Below, piece by piece: positions 10,271-20,397 of a stretch of 40,721 nt of DNA. Each line of letters begins with the position of its first letter. Position 1 is the stretch's first letter. The stretch covers positions 1 through 40,721 of the forward strand of contig JBHEQW010000013.1 of assembly GCA_046530935.1 (NCBI GenBank). Direction: 5' to 3'. The notes beneath the pieces are model-generated. The model searched no databases, had not been told where the DNA came from, and saw nothing but the letters and a program-made list of their open reading frames with translations. The position numbers and the translations under genes are program-made. The DNA is from Arsenophonus sp046530935. GTDB lineage: Bacteria; Pseudomonadota; Gammaproteobacteria; Enterobacterales; Enterobacteriaceae.

Positions 10271-11134
10271 ATGGCAAGCACAAAAGAGATACGATCTAAG
10301 ATCGCTAGTGTACAGAATACACAGAAGATCAGTAAAGCTATGGAGATGATTGCGGCATCCAAAATGCGCAAAACACAGGAGCGCATGGCAGCTAGTCGTC
10401 CTTATGCAGAAACTATGCGTAGTGTAATTGGTCACTTAGCATTAGGTAATTTGGAATATAAACATCCATATCTTAAAGAGCGTGATGTTAAACGTATTGC
10501 TTATTTAATTGTTTCAACTGACCGTGGTTTATGTGGTGGCTTAAATATTAATTTATTTAAAAAATTACTGATAGAAATGAAAATATGGACTGATAAAGGT
10601 GTTCAGATTGATTTGGCATTAATTGGTTCTAAAGCAATTTCATTCTTTAACTCGGTTAGTAGTAATATTGTTGCTCAAGTAAGCGGAATGGGAGATGATC
10701 CTTCTTTGTCTGATCTTATTGGACCTGTAAAAATTATGCTAGAAGCATATGATAAAGGGCATCTAGATAAGTTGTTTTTGGTAACCAACAAATTTGTTAA
10801 TACAATGATTCAAGTACCAATAAGTATTCAATTATTACCTCTACTTGCTGGTGATGATGAAACATTGAAAAAAAAATCTTGGGATTATTTGTATGAGCCT
10901 GATCCAAAGATACTACTAGATATCCTGTTGCGTCGTTATATAGAATCACAGGTTTATCAGAGCGTCATTGAAAACTTAGCTAGTGAACAAGCTGCTCGAA
11001 TCGTAGCAATGAAAGCTGCTACTGATAATGGTGGAAACCTGATCAAGGACTTGCAGTTTGTTCATAATAAAACTCGTCAAGCTAGCATTACTCAGGAACT
11101 TATCGAAATAGTTTCTGGAGCTGCCGCAGTTTAA
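10271..11134 (+). CDS. atpG: ATP synthase F1 subunit gamma
   Basis: Central rotor shaft that turns inside alpha3-beta3. 287 residues, the same as E. coli, collinear throughout. The N-terminal helix E-I-R-S-K-I-A-S-V-Q-N-T-Q-K-I-S-K-A-M-E-M, the S-T-D-R-G-L-C-G-G-L-N block (about 86-96), and the C-terminal helix A-M-K-A-A-T-D-N ending E-I-V-S-G-A-A-A-V are present. Start ATG 10271 has an AAGG ribosome site about 10 bases upstream. The IS481 remnant separates it from atpA by 1.17 kb, so it needs read-through or its own promoter. The dead second copy is at 23454-24355. Confidence 0.97.
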   Translation: MASTKEIRSKIASVQNTQKISKAMEMIAASKMRKTQERMAASRPYAETMRSVIGHLALGNLEYKHPYLKERDVKRIAYLIVSTDRGLCGGLNINLFKKLLIEMKIWTDKGVQIDLALIGSKAISFFNSVSSNIVAQVSGMGDDPSLSDLIGPVKIMLEAYDKGHLDKLFLVTNKFVNTMIQVPISIQLLPLLAGDDETLKKKSWDYLYEPDPKILLDILLRRYIESQVYQSVIENLASEQAARIVAMKAATDNGGNLIKDLQFVHNKTRQASITQELIEIVSGAAAV

Positions 11135-11168
11135 TATCTAGGTTTACGAATTAGGTAGAGGATTTAAG

Positions 11169-12589
11169 ATGGCTACTAAAAAGATTATCCAGATTAATCG
11201 GAGCGCCTTAGTGGATCTCAAAATTCCTCAAGATGCGGTACCAAAATTGTATGATTCGCTTTTGGATAATAAAATTGTAAAGACAAATTAATATTAGAAA
11301 TTTAGCAACAATAAGGTTGCATTGTTGATTGTTCATTCCATCACAACATTGCATTTCTAATGCTTTAAAACTGGTTTTAGACCATATTGATTTAGCTCAC
11401 ACCCAATTGAAGTGCCATTCAGTAAGGCAATATTGAGATGCATCATGCATATATTAGGTAACCAACTATCGATATGAAATGTGAGATCTATGAAAAAGAA
11501 GGTTGAGCTATTCATTATGCCAATTTAAATTATTCAGATTTATTTAATTCAACTGAATTAGATAAAATCGCTATTAAAGTTATAGATCTATTTTTCCTCT
11601 TTGCTAAAGGAGGAAAAGTATGATTATTTACTTGTGCTAGTATGTTGGTAAACTAGTAACCATAATGAAACTTATTTGTAATATTATGAGTAAGCATTCT
11701 GATTATTAAATCTTTGCTGGTATAAACGAGGAGATCATCTGGACTTCTGAAGATAATGATTTCTATCACAAAACAATCGATTTAAATTGATTAGAGAAAA
11801 TTTCTCTAGTTTATGCTCAGATGAATGAACCAACTGAAAAATATATACATGTTGCTTTTGCAAAATTGATAATTATAGAGAAGTTTCATGATGAAGGCCT
11901 GGATGTATTATTATTTATCGATAACATTTACATCTATACATTACAAGGAATAGAGGTATAGGCATTACTGAATCGTATGCCTTCATCAGCAAGTTATCAA
12001 CCGATATTAACGGAAGAAACAGGTTTATTGAAATACCTGATTACATCAACTAAAAGCGGTTTAATTACATCTATTTAGTTAGTATATGTTCCTGCTGATG
12101 ATTTGAATGATACTTCTCTTCACTAACTATTTTGCTTATTTGGATATAACTGTCGTTTTTACTTATCAAATTGCGTTATGAGGTATTTATCCTGCTCTTA
12201 ATCCATTTAATTTAATAACTAATCACCTTAATCAATTGGTTGTAGTGGGGGAACAGTACGACCTAGCAGGTGGTTATATTCAGTTTATTGAATGGCGTTA
12301 TCAAGAATTGAAAGCTATCATTGCTATTCTTGGAATGGATGAGCTGTCTAAAGAAGATAAATTGATTGTTGTGTTGGCCGCGCTGATGATAAAATATAGC
12401 ACTTCCTATCTCAATTATTCTTTATAGCTAAAGTTTTCAGTGGTTTACAGAAAAAATTAGTTTCTTTAAAAGAAATTATCCATTGCTTTAAAGTCAATTT
12501 ACATTGGTAATTATATCATCTGCCCTAGCAAGCCTTTTATAGGCTAGGTACTATCGAGAAGATAAACTAAAAAAACAAAAAATTTATAA
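11169..12589 (+). pseudogene. atpD: atpD pseudogene, operon copy 1
   Basis: Decayed beta-subunit gene alignable with the intact atpD (24390-25772) along its whole length, from the ATG to the ancestral TAA at 12587. It carries many stops and frameshifts; the first in-frame stop appears within about 41 codons. The Walker A region near 11600 is destroyed. One stretch (12236-12427) stays open and still reads the D-E-L-S-x-E-D block, but encodes only a fragment. Length 1421 versus 1383 bases. The catalytic beta subunit must come from copy 2. Confidence 0.95.
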
Positions 12590-12610
12590 TGTCTTTGATG
12601 GGAGGTTGAT

Positions 12611-13027
12611 ATGGCTCAAATGACATACCATCTGGTTGTAGTAAGTGCTGAAAAGCAGATGTTTGACGGCATTGTACAAAAAATCCAAGTGACAGGCACA
12701 GAAGGGGAGCTTGGGATTTATCCTCAACATACACCGTTGCTAACTATCATTAAGCCTGGTATGATATCTATTTTTAAACAGTTTGGTGAAAAAGAGCTGA
12801 TCTATCTTTCTGGTGGTGTTCTTGAAGTTCAACAAAATGGTGTTATTGTACTGGCTGATACAGCAATTCGTGGAAAGGATTTAGATGAAGCAAAAGCATT
12901 AGAATCAAAGCGTAAAGCAGAAGCGTATATTCGCAAAGCACATTGTGATATCGATTATGCTCAAGCATCAGCAGAGTTAGCAAAAGCAATTGCTAAATTG
13001 CGTGTTATCGAGCTTATAAAAAAATAA
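12611..13027 (+). CDS. atpC: ATP synthase F1 subunit epsilon
   Basis: Small rotor subunit that binds gamma and the c-ring and inhibits ATP hydrolysis. 138 residues (139 in E. coli). It has the N-terminal beta-sandwich with V-T-G-x-E-G-E-L-G-I-Y-P and the strand Y-L-S-G-G-V-L-E-V (about 67-75), then the two-helix C-terminal domain with Y-A-Q-A-S-A-E-L-A-K-A-I-A. GGAGG lies five bases before the ATG, a near-ideal ribosome site. It lies 21 bases after the dead atpD. The copy-2 counterpart is broken and truncated at 25794-25988. Confidence 0.97.
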   Translation: MAQMTYHLVVVSAEKQMFDGIVQKIQVTGTEGELGIYPQHTPLLTIIKPGMISIFKQFGEKELIYLSGGVLEVQQNGVIVLADTAIRGKDLDEAKALESKRKAEAYIRKAHCDIDYAQASAELAKAIAKLRVIELIKK

Positions 13028-13048
13028 TTTCTTCCTAAGAAATTATTT
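13022..13048. terminator. Hairpin overlapping the atpC stop codon
   Basis: A perfect 12-bp stem with a 3-base loop. The left arm includes the TAA of atpC (13025-13027). It is all A/T-rich and followed by TAAT rather than a clean T run, so it may be a processing or stabilising hairpin as much as a terminator. Confidence 0.5.
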
Positions 13049-13050
13049 AA

Positions 13051-13084
13051 TATTTACCTAATTTTTATAAAAATTAGGTAAATA
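13051..13084. repeat. Perfect 34-bp palindrome downstream of atpC
   Basis: An uninterrupted inverted repeat with 17-bp arms around the centre 13067/13068. As RNA it would fold into a long hairpin. It is the second of three hairpins in a row between atpC and glmU. Perfect symmetry in such an AT-rich, mutating region suggests either selection as a transcript end or recent origin. Confidence 0.75.
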
Positions 13085-13122
13085 CATGCAGTTATACAAC
13101 TTATTTATTTTTTACTCCTTAT

Positions 13123-13149
13123 CTTTTTATCACGATAAAAAGCTTTTTT
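13123..13149 (+). terminator. Rho-independent terminator after the atp operon
   Basis: Nine-base stem CTTTTTATC / GATAAAAAG with a 2-base loop, directly followed by C and six T residues (13143-13149). The stem is weak in G-C but the form is canonical for the plus strand. It probably ends the operon copy 1 transcript. Confidence 0.65.
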
Positions 13150-13229
13150 ATTTTAACAAAATATTTAGTAATTTGTCCAATAAATAATTTTATTGTTAGC
13201 TAACTAACTGATGGAGTTATTAGATTTTT

Positions 13230-14606
13230 ATGTCCATGAATCAAAAAAGTATTGTAATCCTCACGGCTGGTAAAGGTACCCGTATGTACTCTGATTTACC
13301 AAAAGTTTTACATCCACTAGCAGGTAAACCAATGGTGCAGCATGTTATCGATACCTCATTATCACTTGGAGTAACTAATATTCATTTAGTTTATGGTCAT
13401 GGTGCTAATTTAATTAAATTAGCTTTAGCTAATCAACTTATTAATTGGATATTACAGCCAGAACAATTAGGAACAGGGCATGCAATGCAGCAAGCAGCCC
13501 CTTATTTTTCTGATAATGAAGATATCCTGATGCTTTATGGTGATTCTCCACTAATCACAAAAGAAACACTTCAACGATTAATAGAAGCTAAGCCAGATGG
13601 TGGAATAGGGTTATTGACGGCAATTGTTAATGAACCGACAGGTTACGGACGTATTATTCGTGAAAAAGGTAAAATAATTGCTATTGTTGAGCAAAAAGAT
13701 ACAACAGAAAATCAAGCCAGAATTAATGAAATTAATACCGGTATATTAGTTGCTAATGGCGCTGATTTAAAGCGATGGTTAAAAAAACTTAATAATAATA
13801 ACGCAAATAATGAATATTATGTTACTGATATCATTTCCTTGGCACATCAAGAAGGTCGTAAAATAAATGCAGTTCATCCTAAAAAATTGAGTGAAATGGA
13901 AGGCGTGAATAACTGTTTACAGCTTTCATGTCTTGAACGCATTTATCAACAAGAGCAGGCAGAAAGATTATTGTTAGCAGGTGTTATGATTATTGATCCT
14001 GCTCGTTTTGATTTGCGTGGCACATTAAAGCATGGCCATAACGTAATTATCGATACTAATGTTATTATTGAAGGTGATGTTGTACTTGGTAATAATGTAC
14101 ATATTCATACTGGATGTATATTAAAAAATTGTAAGATAGATGATAATTCAATTATTAATTCTTATTCAGTGATAGAAGGATCAAAATTATTTACCGATTG
14201 TAGAGTTGGCCCTTTTGCTCATTTACGTCCAGGAACTAAACTAGCAGATAAAGTGCATATTGGTAATTTTGTTGAGGTTAAAAACGTTGCTTTAGGTATG
14301 GGTTCTAAAGCAGGACATCTAAGTTATCTAGGCGATGCTGAAATTGGTGTGAATGTTAATATTGGTGCAGGAACAATAACTTGCAATTATGATGGAGCTA
14401 ACAAATTTAAAACAAACATTGGTGACAATGTTTTTGTTGGCTCAGATACGCAAATAATAGCTCCAGTTAGCGTTGCTAACGGAGCAACTATTGGTGCTGG
14501 AACTACACTTACTAATGATGTTAAGGAAAATGAACTTGTTATTAGTCGTATTAAACAGCGCCATATTCTCAATTGGCAGCGTCCAATAAAGAAAAATAGT
14601 CAGTAA
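13230..14606 (+). CDS. glmU: Bifunctional GlcNAc-1-P uridyltransferase / GlcN-1-P acetyltransferase
   Basis: Makes UDP-GlcNAc, precursor of peptidoglycan and lipid A, in two steps: acetylation of GlcN-1-P with acetyl-CoA, then uridyl transfer from UTP. 458 residues (456 in E. coli), collinear. N-terminal Rossmann-like pyrophosphorylase domain with G-K-G-T-R-M-Y-S-D-L-P-K-V-L (about 14-27) and G-T-G-H-A-M-Q-Q-A; C-terminal left-handed beta-helix with F-A-H-L-R-P-G, the G-S-K-A-G-H-L-S-Y-L-G-D-A block and N-Y-D-G-A-N-K-F-K-T. ATG 13230 is preceded by GGAG at a rather long spacing of 13; ATG 13236 is a possible alternative. It sits in the conserved atp-glmU-glmS order, but glmS is broken. Confidence 0.97.
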   Translation: MSMNQKSIVILTAGKGTRMYSDLPKVLHPLAGKPMVQHVIDTSLSLGVTNIHLVYGHGANLIKLALANQLINWILQPEQLGTGHAMQQAAPYFSDNEDILMLYGDSPLITKETLQRLIEAKPDGGIGLLTAIVNEPTGYGRIIREKGKIIAIVEQKDTTENQARINEINTGILVANGADLKRWLKKLNNNNANNEYYVTDIISLAHQEGRKINAVHPKKLSEMEGVNNCLQLSCLERIYQQEQAERLLLAGVMIIDPARFDLRGTLKHGHNVIIDTNVIIEGDVVLGNNVHIHTGCILKNCKIDDNSIINSYSVIEGSKLFTDCRVGPFAHLRPGTKLADKVHIGNFVEVKNVALGMGSKAGHLSYLGDAEIGVNVNIGAGTITCNYDGANKFKTNIGDNVFVGSDTQIIAPVSVANGATIGAGTTLTNDVKENELVISRIKQRHILNWQRPIKKNSQ

Positions 14607-14760
14607 AATAAATAGTGATGATTATTCATCTATTTTATGAAAAAAACATCAAGATCTACAGATCTACAGTCTTTTTAAACCATTAATATCAAATATACTA
14701 ATCAAGTTAGTTACAGCAGCATAAATAGCAATATGCTTATCTATTTTGGAATGGAAATCG

Positions 14761-15110
14761 ATATCTAGAATTGTATTCACAGTATCACAAACCTAATATA
14801 ACTGAAATATTTATTGAATGACTTCGTTGATTGGAGTGTAGATGTTATGAATACAGTGGCTTTAGAGGTGAGGTGCTTGATGATAATACAGCACAATAAT
14901 ATGATCTAATTATGTGAAACATGTAACTAGTTAAGATTCTTGCTAATGAAGTAGAAAACATGCTGTAATGTGTACCACAATATGTATTGCACAAACCTGT
15001 TTGGAACTCATCATGAATAAGCAAAACAAAAAAATGTAACCTACATCCACCGAAATATATCTAAATATGTTTCGCTTGGATTAACAATGGAATTCTTAGC
15101 AAATCTAGAG
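14761..15110 (+). pseudogene. glmS: glmS pseudogene, 5' fragment (glutaminase domain)
   Basis: Glutamine:fructose-6-phosphate amidotransferase remnant in its normal place after glmU. Reading through damage, E-I-F-I-E-stop-L-R-stop-L-E-C-R matches E-I-L-L-E-G-L-R-R-L-E-Y-R (about 14804-14845). The very start can be aligned at 14761-14790, where the ATG and the catalytic cysteine codon have been lost. V-K-I-L-A-N-E-V-E near 14930 and the I-A-Q-T block near 14980 match later parts of the glutaminase domain. An IS256 remnant then interrupts it. The gene resumes at 16570 and again near 26845. Confidence 0.75.
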
Positions 15111-15244
15111 CATGACGACCAAGTCCGCTTTGATGCTTCGCAGGTTGCTATTCATCCTTAAATTTGAGGTTCTTTATACACAACACAACAGCACAAGTGA
15201 TTTGATCAGACAGACTGAAATTCTATTTCAGGCCGATTACAGTT

Positions 15245-16560
15245 TTTTCTAAGTAGACTACAGCAGTTAAATATCATTTAAAATGGTGTTTTTATTGAAG
15301 TACAGTTTTTCGTGCGGATGCTTTGTAAGCTCACACACTGTCGAAAAAGCTAATTCAATTAGCTTCATCACTTTCATTAACGCCTAGTCCTTTGATTCAG
15401 GAATTTGTAGAATTCCACAACACCAGCACTTCTTCTTGATTTTTCTTCAGCTTATTAATCTCTGCAACAGATACTTCGCTAAAAATCTTTGTTAATAAAA
15501 AAATATCAATGGCGTTATTAGAAGCATCATCACGCTCTTACTAACCAGCCCTACAGCTAAGAAGACAAGCCTTAACTTTCAAGTTCATGTCTTTAATGAG
15601 TAAACCTAGTACATTATGTATTTTTTATCAAATAGCATCGTTGCTGCTATATGCTCAGGAATATCTTTATCATTTGTATTCCAAAAAAAACAAAGGACAC
15701 AACACCTCTAGTAGTAAGCCTTGGAGGCACGGTTAAACCACTCGCTCACAAGCCATCTAGAAGTTTAGCCATCAGAGTTCGCTTCTTATTTTATCTACAA
15801 CCATCTTCAGTCGAAAGTAGCTCCTTACGTCCATGCTCAGTGAGCACTACGATATCATAGAAAGTAAAGCCAATAATTTTCCCTTACAGGACTTTAGTAT
15901 GCCATCAGTCAATAAATAAAAGGTAGCTCGTATAGATTAAATCACACAGGCAGAACAATTGGCTGTGCTGCTTCAAGCCATTGCTGTTTTAGTCTCATAA
16001 TAGCACTCACATAAAGACCATGTCTTTTTTCACAAAGACTACGCCTTATATAAAAGTAAGGATCTTTGTAAAAATTACCGGTGTATAGTTATACATTTAC
16101 CTTGTACAGCCATGGCAGCAATTCTTCAGAATTTTTGCATGTTTCAAATAAGGGTATACAACTAGCTGTTAAAGCATATTCCGTTTGAGCTACAATTACC
16201 ACCATGACCCTTAAGACACTTCAATTTCAACATCGCTTATATAAGTCTGTATATTTCTATTCAAGAACTAACTATTACTAACGACGGCATGGATTTGTAG
16301 ATAAGGCGCGTCATTCAGCATACTGCGATAACATGGGTCTCTACCTTCAGCCTTAACGATGGTGGTTATTAGCTGACTAGTACTATTAGTAGCTGAGTTT
16401 ATATAAAGGATTACAGCTAATATTTTGTTTCGTGGATACCTGTAGTGTAGAGTTTTTCATGAGATATCATATTTCTATTGTTACACTTATTTATGAAATC
16501 AATTAGCAAGATAGCTACAATATCCAAAATACCATACACGAGAAATAAGAATAACTTCTT
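15245..16560 (-). pseudogene. Decayed IS256-family transposase (copy B), inserted in glmS
   Basis: Nearly full-length IS256 remnant on the minus strand. Readable blocks from N to C: D-V-E-I-E-V (about 16230), a block resembling E-E-L-L-P-W-L-Y (about 16100), L-K-Q-Q-W-L-E-A-A (about 15980), E-H-G-R-K-E-L-L (about 15825), A-I-D-I-F-L-L-T near 15505, K-L-K-K-N-Q-E-E near 15450, and the end near 15300. Many stops and shifts. It separates the 5' fragment of glmS from its middle part. Confidence 0.8.
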
Positions 16561-16569
16561 AAAAAACAA

Positions 16570-17108
16570 AAATATATTTTTAGTTTAGATAGAAACTAAT
16601 ATCGAAGTCATAGCGCATTTAACAGATTTGGAATTATAAAAAGCAGAACGTTTCTTGAAATTGTACAGAGTATTATCTCCCATAACTAAAAGGCGCTTAC
16701 GCGATACCGTCATAATGGATAGTCGTGCTCCTGAATTGCTGGGTACTGCGCGTTTAAGGTACACCTTAATTATAAGGTTTAGATCTTGATAAAAATTTCT
16801 TAGCATAAGATAAACTAACGATTTTGCTAGTCTAGTTACGCATTGTTTTATCACTTTAAAATAAGCTAATATTGCTGAAGTAATTTGTCGAACAGTCCGT
16901 ATTTTTGATCAACAAGGCTTAAAAGTTAAACGAGAACAAATAAAATACAATGTTCAGCAGTATATGCTGCTTGTAACAAATAAATTTATCATTACTTTTA
17001 TATACAAAAAAATCTACGAGCTAGCAACCTTTTATTTTTAGCAATAAAAATGCCTTACAAGAACGCTTATGATCAGCATCATAAAGTTATTTTTAACGAA
17101 TTAGATAT
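16570..17108 (+). pseudogene. glmS: glmS pseudogene, middle fragment
   Basis: Continues GlmS after the IS256 insertion. E-T-N-I-E-V-I-A-H-L-T near 16588 matches E-T-D-T-E-V-I-A-H-L-V, followed by T-V-I-M-D-S-R-A-P near 16700, then I-F-D-Q-Q-G-L-K-V-K-R near 16900 and I-Y-E-L-A near 17010, and finally H-H-K-V-I-F-N-E-L matching H-G-Q-V-D-L-S-E-L near 17075-17100. It ends at about residue 280 of the 609-residue family length, where the IS91 remnant begins. The glmS 3' part resumes about 9.7 kb further on. Confidence 0.88.
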
Positions 17109-17109
17109 A

Positions 17110-18957
17110 ATTCTTAAAATCTATGTGCGCAGTCATTCCTTTTATCAGAAATTTAGGTAGAACATCTATTTATAATGTTTTTTAGTAGCCTTCATCTCCA
17201 CAGCCTTATTCCCATTATGTAATAGTGTTCCACGTTTACTATTCAACAAAAATATATGATAACGGATCATTTTAAAAATGCCTATTCAGAATCTGGCTGG
17301 CATATTGCCAGATCATCTCCTCTTGCGTTATTATCTGCCACAAGTGTTGTTAAGTTCTGTAGCATCATAGTAATAATGCATAAAACTATCAGGCAAAGTT
17401 GCTATTCTCTGTAATGCCGCAGTTTTTATGCGGATAGAGAGACGCTGTCGTTTAATTTAACGACATATGTATTTCAGGCTTATATTATTACACCCACTTT
17501 TATTTTTTAGAAAAGTACACTTTCATAGTGCGGCCTTACTGTCCCTTAAATTAAGGATACAACTGCTACAACATGTCATGGATATACCGAAAAAAGAAAA
17601 TCAAGGCCAATAAAAGACTACATGGATTTATCAAGTCATAGATGTGACGCAGCACCCTGATACAGCAAGTGGACCAACTCCATAGCCAGATTTCTTCTGC
17701 TATTTTTTTGAAAAATAGTTTACATTACGTAATAGCATCTTTAATATTCAGACCGGTGCTGCTAACGCAAACATAAACATGCTTATGTTGATTGAGTTGT
17801 TGAAAAGAAGTATACAAGGCAAAAAAATACTAGTTTTTATATCCTCTTTGCTAGCAAACTGAGCATAACCAACAGCGCGTGTATGGAACACAAAATGGTG
17901 TCAAGTATGCACTAATTATTATTGAAAAGGCAAAAAGATGCGTCATATACTGAAAGTAAATGTGGTTGCTCCCACACACCAGTGACAATCACAAGCAAAA
18001 CATGAACCTGCTGTTCTAATTACTTGCTGCGTAGCTTTAAAAACCGCATGAACTTGCATGGTTTTGAAATTAAAACTTTTACAGAAAAATGGTGCCTAAA
18101 ACATTTAGGAGAAGCACAGCAGTAATGACGGATAACCATACTACCATGACACAAGTTTCCAAAAGCAAGAATTCTCTCGACAGTTAGATTGGTCTAACAA
18201 GCTGATAGCTTTAGCATGTTTTCAAGAAAATTATTCCAACAGTCATCAATAATGAAAAGCAATTTAGTTAGTGTGTGAGGAGATATCTGAATAAATTGCC
18301 ATGTTGGTATCTTGCCAGAGAAATAGAAATCGTTCTCCTGTACACATTATTAATGTGTATCCGCTAAGTTATCTTTCTATTTGCTCTAGTGGCTTAAGTA
18401 GATGAGGATTACCTATTACCATAGGTAAGGTAATGAATTTATCTGCAAGTATACTTTCAGTCATTGTGCTGCTTCAATGTAGTTGTATAACTAGTCCACA
18501 TCAACTTGGCCTTATGGCCCTTCAGGATGTAGCTGTCTAGATAAACACAGCCCACCAAACCACTATCCTCGTTGCTTAAAAACTAGGATAATCATGACTG
18601 GAGTCTGATAATACTTGCATGTTAAAAAAATTGAGGTCCAACTTCAAGTTGTATACATTGCTATATAGCCTATTTTAGATGTCATAAAAAATTTAGTTTG
18701 TCTATCATCATTAATTTTAGGATGTAGATCATAAGGTGATTCTGATAAACAATCGGTATGACATCTAAAGTCACATATTATCTTTCTGATTTACCTGATT
18801 TAGGTTTTCTAGGAGATTATTCCAAGCCATATTGCTGAAATTCCTAAAAAATTAACATGTCGCAGAGTATAAAACAGTGCTAAGTGTAATAAACATACCA
18901 GAAGCAGCGTAGCTACGCCGCTCATACAACAATAGTGTGCTACGTTCAAGTTTTCGC
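17110..18957 (-). mobile_element. Decayed IS91-family element (copy 2), upstream of atp copy 2
   Basis: Aligns with IS91 copies 1 and 3. On the minus strand near 17790 a run with L-N-Q-H-K-H-V-Y-V-C-V matches the HUH region (second catalytic histidine already replaced). N-terminal L-L-K-P-L-E-Q-I-E-R-K-L-S-G-Y is readable near 18370, and the shared 5' flank runs to about 18957, beside the copy-2 promoter. Relative to copy 1 about 200 bp of its 3' end are missing, where it meets glmS. Confidence 0.78.
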
Positions 18958-18968
18958 TACTTAATAGA

Positions 18969-18996
18969 TTAAATTTATTTTAATTAGTCATATAAT
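18969..18996 (+). promoter_or_regulatory. Sigma70-like promoter of atp operon copy 2
   Basis: TTAAAT at 18969-18974, 16 bases, TATAAT at 18991-18996, aligned exactly with the promoter of copy 1. It is one change from the copy-1 -35 box. It would drive the transcript carrying atpF, atpH and atpD, the only intact genes downstream. Confidence 0.68.
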
Positions 18997-19093
18997 TTAC
19001 AGCTTTTTATTTCTTGACAAACCTCTTGAGCAAAAGTAGTTTTATACGCATTAAGAAATTTAAGGTTTAAAATACTTGGAGAACATAAGACTC

Positions 19094-19480
19094 ATCTCTG
19101 TATCATACTGCAACACTTAAAATTACTTCAAAAATTTTTTTATTTCAGTTAATGTGAGGTTTGTAATTTTCAGCATAGTTTTTTACATAAATAGTGTGGA
19201 ATAGAACTTATCTGTTTTTGTGCATGAATTCGTATATTCATTATCTAAATAATTTATTTATACTGTTAATACGTTATTAAAAATAAAAGGCAATAAAAAA
19301 TATTTCCTGTTAACATTGCATAGTTTTTTACTATTGTTAAATGAGTAAAAATTACTATACCAATAACTATATTGATAGTTGCTTTTAATATATTGAAAGA
19401 AGAATTTATATCATAAGATATTATTAATCTATTTAGATTTGTTGATTATTCACATCATTACATAAGTTCTAACTAAACAG
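19094..19480 (+). pseudogene. atpI: atpI pseudogene, operon copy 2
   Basis: Aligns with the atpI remnant of copy 1. The start is ATC instead of ATG, the ancestral stop region reads CAG, and several stops lie in between. No working atpI is left in the window. Confidence 0.82.
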
Positions 19481-19516
19481 TCAGAAGTTTAAACCAACAA
19501 AATGGTAAAAAACATC

Positions 19517-20347
19517 ATTTCTGCTTCAGGAGAAATGATGACTGCTGGAAATTATATAGCACACAATCTAAATAATCTTCAATTATTAGAATTACGTACC
19601 TTCAAATTAGTTGATCTCCGCAATCATAATTGATCTAACTTTTGAACGTTAAACATTAACTTGTTTTTTTCGGTTATCTTTTGAAATTATTTTCTTTTGG
19701 ATCTTTAGAAGATTGCTGTTAATGTATCAAGAGGCGTACCTACTAAATTAAAAACTGTAATAAAAGTGGGCATCAGTTCAGTCTATAATACAAATCGTGA
19801 TATTATGTATCATGATAAGTAAAAAGTCATTACACTTTTAGTTTTAACGCTGTTTGTTTAGATGTTGTTAATGAACACTATAAATTTGTTAGCAACCAGA
19901 CTTACTTACATATATAGGAGAACATTAGCATGGTTTATCTGCATTACATGTTTTTCTAACAGCAGATGTAAGCTTTACTATGTCAATGACGATTGCTGTA
20001 TTTATCTTTATCATTTTCTATGCTATCAAAATGAAAGGATTAAGTGGATTTATGGAAGAATTAACTTTGCAATCATTAAACCATCCTATTTTTTATTTCT
20101 ATTAATTTGATTCTTGAAGATATTAACATGCTATCTAAACAGGTAGCATATCTAAGTTTGCGGTTATTTAGTAATATGTATTGAGGTGAATTAATCTTCA
20201 TTCTTACTAAAGCTTTATTACCTTGGTGACATTGGTGGATACTTAACGTATCATGTATGATTTCCCATATGCTGATTATAACATTGCAAGATTTTATTTT
20301 TACAGTTTAACTATTGTTTAGTTATCAATGGTGTAAGGAAATATTAA
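19517..20347 (+). pseudogene. atpB: atpB pseudogene, operon copy 2
   Basis: Aligns with intact atpB (5339-6163) throughout. The start is ATT in place of ATG. Readable blocks include the N-terminal H-N-L-N-N-L-Q-like segment near 19565, K-M-K-G-L-S-G-F-M near 20030 and L-R-L-F-S-N-M-Y near 20160. Several in-frame stops and frameshifts, including one right after N-M-Y in the proton-channel block, make it dead. Confidence 0.95.
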
Positions 20348-20397
20348 ATTCAACTTATTAATAAATTTTATTTAACTTAAACAAACTAGAGACTGTC

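Noticed and set aside
12236..12427. A 63-codon open frame that looks like a small beta-subunit protein
   Set aside because: It is an undamaged stretch within the atpD pseudogene of copy 1; it has no start or ribosome site of its own and lacks the catalytic domain.
16585..16854. An 89-codon minus-strand frame
   Set aside because: It is a shadow over the glmS middle fragment, which is recognisable on the plus strand.
17112..17155. A cysteine-containing run first read as the glmS motif C-G-T-S-Y
   Set aside because: The bases align better with the 3' part of IS91 copy 1 (around 3015-3060), so glmS ends just before 17110.
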